Below, piece after piece: positions 16,963 to 23,318 of a DNA stretch of 28,409 nt (position 1 is the first letter of the stretch; each line of letters starts with the position of its first letter). The notes beneath the pieces were generated by a model that had not been told where the DNA came from, searched no databases, and saw only the letters and a program-made list of their open reading frames with translations. Position numbers and translations under genes: made by a program. Source of the DNA: CAZUUO01 sp964622665 (lineage in GTDB: Bacteria > Patescibacteriota > Patescibacteriia > Magasanikbacterales > GCA-002688135); contig CAZUUO010000006.1 in NCBI GenBank assembly GCA_964622665.1, positions 1 through 28,409 on the forward strand, given 5' to 3'.

Positions 16963-16974
16963 ATTCGGTTGGGA

Positions 16975-17667
16975 CTATTTTTGTAACTGACTAAGAACGA
17001 TATTGAAATGTTCTACCAAAATGCTGGTTGCTTGAGTAAGCGCTGCCTTTGGTTCAATAGTTCCATCAGTTTCAATAGTCATGATGAGTTTTTCGTAGTT
17101 TGTTACGTCACCAACACGGACATTTTCAACGGTATAACCAATGTTCTTAACAGGGTTATAAATTGAATCTACCGCAATGGTTCCGAGTTCCAAACTTTTT
17201 GTATCACGATTTTCAACAGGTACATATCCACGTCCAGTAGCCAAGTGCAATTCCATGTGGAATTCAGCTTTATCATCCGTCAATGTTGCAATAACACATT
17301 CTGGATTACCTACTTCTACATCTGCATTTTTTTCAATATCAGCTGCAGTAACCACTTTTTTACCTTTTACATGAAGTGTTACGCGGGCTTCATCGGTGTG
17401 AAGTTTAAAACGAAGTTGTTTCACATTCAAAATGATTTCTGAAACATCTTCCTTCACATGATCAAGTGACATAAACTCATGTGGAGCGCCCTTAATTTTC
17501 ACTGCAGTAACCGCAGCACCCGGCAATGATGAAAGCAATACGCGGCGTAATGCATTACCAATTGTTGTACCGTAGCCAAAATAGCATGGTTCAACGATAA
17601 GCATCGCGTTGTTTGGATTTTCACTGCCTTCGATGCGAACACTGCTTGGAAGAAGGAACTTATCCAT
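16975..17667 (-). CDS. rpoA: RNA polymerase alpha subunit, N-terminal domain only
   Basis: 230 aa against about 310-330 in most bacteria. The alpha-NTD is complete: the N-terminal strands, YFGYGTTIGNALRRVLLSSLPGAAVTAVKI (dimerisation and beta/beta' contacts), the GRGYVPVENR block, AVDSIYNPVKNIGYTVENVRVG, and the final helix ending LVEHFNIVLSQLQK. The stop comes where the linker to the alpha-CTD would begin. No HhH-like CTD (normally ...NLGKKS...I...L...G) follows; rplQ starts 12 bp later, which leaves no room for a frameshifted CTD. It should assemble RNA polymerase but lack UP-element and many activator contacts. Confidence 0.96.
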   Translation of the reverse strand: MDKFLLPSSVRIEGSENPNNAMLIVEPCYFGYGTTIGNALRRVLLSSLPGAAVTAVKIKGAPHEFMSLDHVKEDVSEIILNVKQLRFKLHTDEARVTLHVKGKKVVTAADIEKNADVEVGNPECVIATLTDDKAEFHMELHLATGRGYVPVENRDTKSLELGTIAVDSIYNPVKNIGYTVENVRVGDVTNYEKLIMTIETDGTIEPKAALTQATSILVEHFNIVLSQLQK

Positions 17668-17699
17668 AGTGGGTATGTAATAACCGTGAGGTTAGTTAA

Positions 17700-18341
17700 T
17701 TAGCGTGAATAAAACTCAATAACTGAGGTTGCATTAAAGGTTTGTGCGACGTCTTGAGCAGTTGGTGTGCTACTCACTGTAACCGAATGCTTTTCTGGAA
17801 TGATTGAAAGGAAACTTGGAGCTTGCAATTTCGCCATACGTGCAGTCATTGCTGCAAGTCCGGCTTCTTGAATAGCACCTTCCTTTAAACCTATCTCTTC
17901 TCCAACACTAGTTTGGTATGAAGCGATAGTAACTGGCTTACCTTTGACAGTAATTAAACCATGAGAGACAAGCTGACGAGCTGCTGCACGTGATGGCGCA
18001 AAACCTGCACGGAACACGACGTTGTCGAGGCGAAGCTCGAGGAATGCGTGTAAGGTATTGGTTGAGTTTCCAGTTGTTGCAATAGCTTCATCAACGTAAG
18101 CGCGGAATTGTTTTTCGAGTAAACCGTACAAATTCTTTGCTTTTTGTTTTTCTTTCATTTGTTTACCGAAATCAGTCATCTTTCGGTTCTTTGCATTTCC
18201 TTGGGTAGGACCATGCGTTCCTGGTGGAAAGTTGCGTGATACCATCGGACACTTTGAAGTGAAACATTTGTCACCTTTGAGGAACAATTTTTCACCGGCA
18301 CGACGGCAAACGCGACACTTTGGGCGGGTATTTCTTGCCAT
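17700..18341 (-). CDS. rpsD: 30S ribosomal protein S4 (zinc-binding form)
   Basis: 213 aa. Cys9, Cys12, Cys26 and Cys31 in the N-terminal segment make the four-Cys zinc motif of C+ S4 paralogues. The S4 RNA-binding domain is present (LELRLDNVVFRAGFAPSRAAARQLVSHGLITVKGK). S4 starts 30S assembly and in E. coli represses the alpha operon. Its place between rpsK and rpoA is the E. coli arrangement, so feedback on this operon is plausible (see the rpmJ leader hairpin). It lies 12 bp after rpsK and 32 bp before rpoA. Confidence 0.98.
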   Translation of the reverse strand: MARNTRPKCRVCRRAGEKLFLKGDKCFTSKCPMVSRNFPPGTHGPTQGNAKNRKMTDFGKQMKEKQKAKNLYGLLEKQFRAYVDEAIATTGNSTNTLHAFLELRLDNVVFRAGFAPSRAAARQLVSHGLITVKGKPVTIASYQTSVGEEIGLKEGAIQEAGLAAMTARMAKLQAPSFLSIIPEKHSVTVSSTPTAQDVAQTFNATSVIEFYSR

Positions 18342-18353
18342 AATGTTCGTTTA

Positions 18354-18752
18354 TTAGATGCGTCGTTCCTTACGACGTCGGCAACCATTGTGTGGTACCG
18401 GAGTCAAGTCTCGAATCGACAACACATTGATATTGTTAGCGTGGAGAGCACGGATAGAAGCCTCACGACCTCCACCGATTCCCTTCACAAATACATTTGC
18501 GTCTTTTACACCAAAATCTTTCATTTTTTCAGTGACAGTTTTGGTAAGTAATGTTGCAGCATATGGAGTTGCTTTCTTTGGACCTTTAAATCCTGAAGCA
18601 CCAGCACTTGCCCAAGCAATCGTATTTCCTGCTGGATCGGTCACTGTCATGATGGTGTTGTTAAACGTTGCCATGATGTGAACGTGAGCAAGAGGTACTG
18701 AAGTGACAGTCTTTTTCTTTTTCTTAGCTACAGCTTTTTTTACTGCTTCCAT
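18354..18752 (-). CDS. rpsK: 30S ribosomal protein S11
   Basis: 132 aa, normal length. A Lys-rich N-terminus leads into AHVHIMATFNNTIMTVTDPAGN, AWASAGASGFKGPKKATPYAA and the conserved closing block GGREASIRALHANNINVLSIRDLTPVPHNGCRRRKERRI. It is part of the 30S platform near the Shine-Dalgarno channel. It starts 9 bp after rpsM, with no Shine-Dalgarno seen. Confidence 0.98.
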   Translation of the reverse strand: MEAVKKAVAKKKKKTVTSVPLAHVHIMATFNNTIMTVTDPAGNTIAWASAGASGFKGPKKATPYAATLLTKTVTEKMKDFGVKDANVFVKGIGGGREASIRALHANNINVLSIRDLTPVPHNGCRRRKERRI

Positions 18753-18761
18753 AGATTAGTA

Positions 18762-19154
18762 TTAAGTTGCACTTGGAGCACCTTTACGGCCACTTCCCAT
18801 AGTTTTACGGACATTACCACGGACTGTACGACTGTTAGTCTTTGTGCGTTGGCCGCGGACTGGAAGTCCACGTTGGTGACGGATACCTCGATGTGCCTTA
18901 ATGCCTTTCAAACGTTGAATGTTTGCGACAATTTGACGCTTCAAGTCACCTTCTACCACCAATGTTTTTTCAATATATTCGCGAACAAGTGAGATTTCCT
19001 TTTCCCCAATTTCCTTGAGTTTTAAGGTAGCATCTACACCAAATTGTGCCAAAATGGTCTTAGCATTTTGAATACCGACACCATAAATCGCTGCCAAGGC
19101 GTATGGTGCGCGTTTGTTTTCGTTGAGATTTCTCCCTGCAATACGTATAGCCAT
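18762..19154 (-). CDS. rpsM: 30S ribosomal protein S13
   Basis: 130 aa, slightly longer than usual owing to its C-terminal tail. It contains ARIAG-like RIAGRNLNENKRAPYALAAIYGVG, the helical middle, and the tRNA-contacting tail KAHRGIRHQRGLPVRGQRTKTNSRTVRG. This is one of only two genes in the window with a convincing ribosome-binding site: AAGGA in the end of rpmJ, 8 nt before the ATG. Confidence 0.98.
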   Translation of the reverse strand: MAIRIAGRNLNENKRAPYALAAIYGVGIQNAKTILAQFGVDATLKLKEIGEKEISLVREYIEKTLVVEGDLKRQIVANIQRLKGIKAHRGIRHQRGLPVRGQRTKTNSRTVRGNVRKTMGSGRKGAPSAT

Positions 19155-19159
19155 ATATT

Positions 19160-19273
19160 TTATCCTTGACGTTGCTTATGACGTTTGGTTTTGCAAATCA
19201 CGAGTAATTTCTTTTCGCGGCGAATAACGCGACAGTCCTTACATCGTGGCTTTACTGAAACGTGGACCTTCAT
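19160..19273 (-). CDS. rpmJ: 50S ribosomal protein L36
   Basis: 37 aa, read directly on the minus strand. It starts MKVHVSVKPRCKDCRVIRR and ends KTKRHKQRQG. The zinc ligands Cys11, Cys14, Cys27 and His32 are all present (C+ type). The stop is 5 bp before rpsM. First gene of the operon; its leader of about 60 nt has a hairpin. Confidence 0.97.
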   Translation of the reverse strand: MKVHVSVKPRCKDCRVIRREKKLLVICKTKRHKQRQG

Positions 19274-19288
19274 AATAAATAATTTTTA

Positions 19289-19314
19289 GTCAGCGGGCGT
19301 ATTGCCTAGCTGAC
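19289..19314 (-). promoter_or_regulatory. Hairpin in the 5' leader of the rpmJ operon
   Basis: Arms GTCAGC/GCTGAC enclose an inner GGC/GCC stem with loop AATAC. The hairpin starts about 23 nt after the predicted start site and ends 15 nt before the rpmJ ATG. There is no T-run, so it is not a terminator. It is a candidate ribosomal-protein (for example S4) autoregulatory site. Confidence 0.5.
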
Positions 19315-19343
19315 TTATATCAATATGTTGAGCGTGCGCAAAT

Positions 19344-19372
19344 ACTATACAAAATTAAGGGGAAAACGTCAA
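19344..19372 (-). promoter_or_regulatory. Promoter of the rpmJ-rpsI operon
   Basis: Minus strand TTGACG, 17-bp spacer, TATAGT: the best sigma-70-type match in the window. Expected start near 19337. Confidence 0.8.
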
Positions 19373-19402
19373 TAGTAGCTTGTCCCCACCACTAAAACCC
19401 CC

Positions 19403-19436
19403 AAAAAACAAAATATCTCCAAAATTGGAGATATTT
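19403..19436 (-). terminator. Intrinsic terminator of infA
   Basis: Near-perfect palindrome at 19411-19436 with arms AAATATCTCCAA/TTGGAGATATTT, followed on the minus strand by TGTTTTTT. It begins 5 bp after the infA stop. Confidence 0.85.
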
Positions 19437-19441
19437 AATGA

Positions 19442-19666
19442 TTAATAGCGATAGGTGACGCGTCCCTTAGTGAGGTCATATGGGCTAAATTCAACCCGAA
19501 CCTTATCCCCCCCAATAATTCTGATCTTATTGATACGAAGCTTACCCGCTAAGTAGGCAATAATAGTTTGACCACCTTCAAGCACAATACGAAACTTTCC
19601 CCCCGGCAATAGTTCATCTACTAAGCCGTCCAAGGTAATGGTATCTTTTGATGAAATTTCACTCAT
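19442..19666 (-). CDS. infA: Translation initiation factor IF-1
   Basis: 74 aa, the normal length of this single OB-fold protein, which binds the 30S A site during initiation. Recognisable features are the GLVDELLPGGKFRIVLEGG start, IIAYLAGKLRINKIRI, GDKVRVEFSPYDLTKGRVTYRY and the R-Y closing. It lies 29 bp after alaS with its own extended -10 and is closed by a terminator, so it can be transcribed apart from the ribosomal operon downstream. Confidence 0.98.
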   Translation of the reverse strand: MSEISSKDTITLDGLVDELLPGGKFRIVLEGGQTIIAYLAGKLRINKIRIIGGDKVRVEFSPYDLTKGRVTYRY

Positions 19667-19682
19667 AGTTTATATAGGGCAA

Positions 19683-19691
19683 AGTATAACA
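19683..19691 (-). promoter_or_regulatory. Extended -10 promoter for infA
   Basis: Minus strand TGT-TATACT in the short alaS-infA gap, 16 nt before the infA ATG. No good -35 is seen. Confidence 0.45.
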
Positions 19692-19695
19692 GAAT

Positions 19696-21492
19696 TTACA
19701 CACCTTGACCAGTTACTGCTTTAATACGTCTAATACCAGCAGAAACAGCCTCCTCTTTCACTATCTTAAAACCACCAATCTCTGAAGTATGCGCAACATG
19801 GGGGCCACCACAGATCTCCGCACTAAAGTCCCCAACTCGGTACACCTTAATTTTGTCCCCCACTTGCGCATAGGTATCTTCAAACAAACCAATAGCTCCT
19901 GATTTCTTTGCCTCCTCAACCGTCATCATATCAAACACAACGGGTAAATTTTTTGAAATTTGTTCATTCACAATTTTTTCAACAGCAGCAATTTCCTCAT
20001 CCGTCATTTTTGCACCATGTGAAAAATCAAAACGTAATCGTTCAGACGTAATGTTTGATCCTTTTTGCGCAACATGATCACCAAGCACCATACGAAGCGC
20101 CTTATGCAATAAATGAGTCGCAGTATGACCATGAATGGTTTTAGGGGAAGAATCAGCGAGACCTCCCGCAAATTTTTGACCAGCTCCCTGACGTGATAAA
20201 TCTTGGTGAGCCTTAAAAGCTGCCGCAAAGACTTTGCGATCAACAGTAATACCCTTTTCTTGTGCAAGCTCCAACGTTAATTCCAACGGAAAGCCAAACG
20301 ATGAGAAGAGTAAAAATGCATCTTCACCTGATAATGCACCCCCAGTTTTCTTAAGAATCTTTTCAAATTCTCGTTCACCTTGTGCAAGAGTATTTCCAAA
20401 TTTCTTTTCTTCTTTTGCTAATTCAACAAAAATCTTGTCTTGATTGCGCTGCAATTCACCATATACACCGTCATACATCGCAATCACCACTCGTGCCAAT
20501 TCAACACAAAAGTCATTTTGCAAACCTAACTTGCGGCCATGACGAATAGCACGGCGCAATAAACGACGAACAATATACCCTTGATCTACGTTTGATGGAA
20601 CAACACCACGATCATCACCAATAATAAACGTTGCCGTTTTAATATGGTCAGCAACAACTCTCATAGCTTTTGTTGTTTCATCATGTTCACCATAGCGAGG
20701 CGCACCCAATTCTTCCATACGAGAAAACAAAGGTAGAAACAACTCCGTTTCAAATACCGTTTGTTTGCCTTGTACTGCCGTAGTAATACGTTCAAGTCCC
20801 ATGCCCGTATCAACATTCTTTTTTGCTAATAATGAAAGCTCACCGGTTACCGCATCGCGAGAAAACTGCATGAACACATTATTCCAAATTTCTACCCAGC
20901 GATTGTCTGCAGGATTATATACCGCTGGTGCGTCTTCAACACCAGTCCAATAAAAAATTTCGGTATCAGGACCTTGAGGACCTGGATGCTTTCCCCCAGC
21001 TGGCCACCAATTATCTTCCTTTCCTAAAAATACAATGCGTTCATCAGGAATTCCCATTGATTTCCAAATCGCAACCGATTCCTCATCACGTGGTGTTGCT
21101 TCATCTCCTTCAAAAACGGTAACGGCAAGACGTTTTGGTGACAATCCTAAACCGTCTACCGAATCAGTCAAAAATTCATAACTCCAGGTAATTGACTCCT
21201 TCTTAAAATAATCTCCCAATGACCAATTACCCAACATTTCAAAAAAGGTAAGATGACGATTATCCCCCACTTCATCAATATCTCCCGTACGCACACACTT
21301 TTGTGAATCTACCAATCTATTACCTTGCGGATGGATCTCACCAAGTAAATATGGAACAAGGGGATGCATACCTGCTGTAGTAAACAAAACAGATGGGTCA
21401 TTCTCAGGAATAAGCGAAGCAGAAGCAATCGCAGTATGCCCTCGTTTTACAAAAAAATTAATGAATTTTGAACGAATTTCGTGTGCAGTCAT
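19696..21492 (-). CDS. alaS: Alanyl-tRNA synthetase, minimal form
   Basis: 598 aa against about 875 in E. coli. It starts MTAHEIRSKFINFFVKRGH; an in-frame ATG 87 bp upstream overlaps mnmA and adds a non-homologous stretch, so it was rejected. The class II catalytic core and tRNA-recognition helices are complete. The editing core has HTATH (His456, His460) and CGGPH (Cys561, His565), so clearance of mischarged Ser/Gly should remain. Missing are the beta-barrel subdomain that normally sits just before HTATH (the two parts are joined by a short KFAGGLADSS linker) and the whole C-terminal C-Ala/oligomerisation region. The frame is clean to the stop, with infA just beyond. From memory, CPR AlaRS are often this short. 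Confidence 0.95.
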   Translation of the reverse strand: MTAHEIRSKFINFFVKRGHTAIASASLIPENDPSVLFTTAGMHPLVPYLLGEIHPQGNRLVDSQKCVRTGDIDEVGDNRHLTFFEMLGNWSLGDYFKKESITWSYEFLTDSVDGLGLSPKRLAVTVFEGDEATPRDEESVAIWKSMGIPDERIVFLGKEDNWWPAGGKHPGPQGPDTEIFYWTGVEDAPAVYNPADNRWVEIWNNVFMQFSRDAVTGELSLLAKKNVDTGMGLERITTAVQGKQTVFETELFLPLFSRMEELGAPRYGEHDETTKAMRVVADHIKTATFIIGDDRGVVPSNVDQGYIVRRLLRRAIRHGRKLGLQNDFCVELARVVIAMYDGVYGELQRNQDKIFVELAKEEKKFGNTLAQGEREFEKILKKTGGALSGEDAFLLFSSFGFPLELTLELAQEKGITVDRKVFAAAFKAHQDLSRQGAGQKFAGGLADSSPKTIHGHTATHLLHKALRMVLGDHVAQKGSNITSERLRFDFSHGAKMTDEEIAAVEKIVNEQISKNLPVVFDMMTVEEAKKSGAIGLFEDTYAQVGDKIKVYRVGDFSAEICGGPHVAHTSEIGGFKIVKEEAVSAGIRRIKAVTGQGV

Positions 21493-21514
21493 AAATAAAT
21501 TTTCAGATACTCCT

Positions 21515-21543
21515 ATTATCCGTATTAGTTTTCTAAAAATCAA
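21515..21543 (-). promoter_or_regulatory. alaS promoter
   Basis: Minus strand TTGATT, 17-bp spacer, GATAAT; the -10 ends 22 nt before the chosen alaS ATG. Its position supports that start over the upstream in-frame ATG. Confidence 0.6.
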
Positions 21544-21551
21544 GAGGAGAA

Positions 21552-22592
21552 TTACATAACAACGCCCGCTCCCAAACACTCGTCATCTCGATAAAAAACA
21601 GCAAATTGCCCGGGAGTCACTTGCTTTTGAGGTTCTGCAAACGTCAAACGATATGCAACCCCACTTTTCTCCAACGTGGCCAATACCGGAGTTGCCCGAT
21701 ATCGAAGAGCAACCTCTAAGTCACCTTCAAAAACCTCGTCCGAAATAAAATGGACATTCTCAAGATCAACATGACTTGCAAATCGAGCAGGATCATTATC
21801 AGTTGCAACAACTAATTCGTTTTTCTCAACATCCTTGGATACCACAAACAACGGTTCAGAATAGGCAACATCAAATCCGTGACGCTGACCAATGGTATAA
21901 TTATGTAACCCGTCATGCTTCCCCAGAACTTCCCCATTTGGCAACACAATATTTCCCGGTTTTGGAGAGATATACTCACGCAAAAAATCCGGCATGGAAA
22001 CTTTCCCCACAAAACAAATTCCGCGGGTAGATCGTTTGTCAGCAATTTCCAGTCCAATTTTTCTTGCGATTTCACGAGTCTCTTCTTTTTTCATTTCTCC
22101 CAAAGGAAAAAGAGTGTGAGACAATTGTTCACTCGTTAATTGACTCAAAAAATATGATTGATCTTTATTACCATCAATTCCCTTCAACAAATGAAACGTT
22201 CCCGAATCTTGAACAACACGTGCATAATGCCCGGTCGCAATAAAATCAGCACCATGTTCACGCGCCTTCTCCCAAAATAAATCAAATTTAATAGTACGAT
22301 TACATACGATGTCACCATTGGGAGTTCTACCCTTCTTATACTCATCAATCATGTATCCAACAACACTCTCACGATATTCTTTTTCAAAATCAAAACTAAT
22401 CAACGGAATTTTCAAATGTGCCGCAACCGCCATCGCATCACGACGTTCATCAATCCAACACGGACTTTTACCCGAATCTCCCGACCAATTTTTCATGAAT
22501 CCAGCGATAACATTAAAACCGCGTTCCTTTAAAAGGTACGCGGCAACAGCACTATCAACTCCCCCTGATAATCCAATCATCACTGTTTTCAT
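21552..22592 (-). CDS. mnmA: tRNA-uridine 2-sulfurtransferase MnmA
   Basis: 346 aa, normal length. It makes 2-thiouridine at U34 of tRNAs for Lys, Glu and Gln using ATP and persulfide sulfur. The PP-loop SGGVDS is at residues 9-14. The catalytic cysteines are Cys97 (GDIVCNRTIKF) and Cys193 (RGICFVG), and the C-terminal beta-barrel is present. Upstream are a promoter and the tdk end; downstream is alaS. The predicted leader is only about 5 nt, with no Shine-Dalgarno. Confidence 0.97.
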   Translation of the reverse strand: MKTVMIGLSGGVDSAVAAYLLKERGFNVIAGFMKNWSGDSGKSPCWIDERRDAMAVAAHLKIPLISFDFEKEYRESVVGYMIDEYKKGRTPNGDIVCNRTIKFDLFWEKAREHGADFIATGHYARVVQDSGTFHLLKGIDGNKDQSYFLSQLTSEQLSHTLFPLGEMKKEETREIARKIGLEIADKRSTRGICFVGKVSMPDFLREYISPKPGNIVLPNGEVLGKHDGLHNYTIGQRHGFDVAYSEPLFVVSKDVEKNELVVATDNDPARFASHVDLENVHFISDEVFEGDLEVALRYRATPVLATLEKSGVAYRLTFAEPQKQVTPGQFAVFYRDDECLGAGVVM

Positions 22593-22603
22593 AGAGTAAA
22601 CCT

Positions 22604-22632
22604 ATACTATCGAAAAAACCAAGATAAATCAA
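22604..22632 (-). promoter_or_regulatory. mnmA promoter
   Basis: Minus strand TTGATT, 17-bp spacer, TAGTAT, which ends 11 nt before the ATG. Confidence 0.55.
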
Positions 22633-22639
22633 AGGTTTT
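22613..22639 (-). terminator. Weak candidate terminator after tdk
   Basis: Minus strand AAAACC, 13-nt loop, GGTTTTTT. The stem is only 6 bp and AT-rich, and the mnmA -35 lies in the loop region. Confidence 0.3.
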
Positions 22640-22656
22640 ACAAAGTATCACCCAAA

Positions 22657-23316
22657 CTACTCAGTTGGAAGCAACGCAGTAGAATAATGTTGTGTTTGGG
22701 GACGAGCGTAAAAATGAGCAAATGGTTTTCCCGGGACAACATGATGAGAGACGCAGCGCGCTTCATAACTTTCGCTTGAACCAATCATGACGACAGGATT
22801 TTGATAGGGTGCCGGAATACCACCAATGAGCCGTTGTGTGCGACTTGCATCTTTCCCACACTTAACACCGTCATGGCTGTAGGTACAAATAGCCGACAAC
22901 TTAACAATATAATCAGCCTTCACCAAAAGTTCAGCAAATGATAAATGGGAATCAGCAAATTGAAAAGGTTCAGCCCGAAAATCAAGATTGAGACCAGCAA
23001 CAATTACTTCCTTCCCTAAATCAATCAATGTCGATAAAACCGCTAAAATAGCGCCATCAAAAAATTGAATCTCATCAAACACAAATACTTCGTTACTTAA
23101 ATCAAGGAGTGAAACTACCTCATGAGAATACGTTGCAGCTTGTCCATCAATAAAAAATCCATCAAAGGATGCAATTTTATCATTGGGAGCATATCGTGCA
23201 TCGGCGATATATTTAAAAATTTGCACTTTCTTACCACCAACCCGTAACCGATTAACTCGACGAATAAGATCCGCAGATTTTCCTGAAAACATGGGCCCCG
23301 TAATGACAGTTAACAT
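22657..23316 (-). CDS. tdk: Thymidine kinase (TK1-type)
   Basis: 219 aa. It phosphorylates thymidine to dTMP in nucleoside salvage. The P-loop GPMFSGKS is at residues 7-14, VFVFDEIQFFDG is the Walker B/DEIQF motif, and SRTQRLIGG with ESYEARC forms the lasso and thymidine site. The zinc loop is unusual: the first Cys (AIC) is separated from the next (VKCGK) by eight residues instead of two, and the second pair reads C-x2-H. It starts 2 bases after the ligase/TPR stop, so it is last in an ATPase-ligase-tdk operon. Confidence 0.95.
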   Translation of the reverse strand: MLTVITGPMFSGKSADLIRRVNRLRVGGKKVQIFKYIADARYAPNDKIASFDGFFIDGQAATYSHEVVSLLDLSNEVFVFDEIQFFDGAILAVLSTLIDLGKEVIVAGLNLDFRAEPFQFADSHLSFAELLVKADYIVKLSAICTYSHDGVKCGKDASRTQRLIGGIPAPYQNPVVMIGSSESYEARCVSHHVVPGKPFAHFYARPQTQHYSTALLPTE

Positions 23317-23318
23317 AG

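Noticed and set aside
19274..19441. tRNA or other structured RNA gene in the largest gene-free stretch
   Set aside because: The interval is explained by the infA terminator, the rpmJ promoter and the leader hairpin; no cloverleaf or CCA-type pattern is seen.
19667..19695. Frameshift hiding a C-terminal AlaRS domain
   Set aside because: Only 29 bp separate the alaS stop from infA; there is no room for the missing domains.
21493..21579. In-frame N-terminal extension of AlaRS
   Set aside because: It overlaps the mnmA end, lies across the alaS promoter, and adds residues not resembling AlaRS, which begins at the MTAHEIR-type start.
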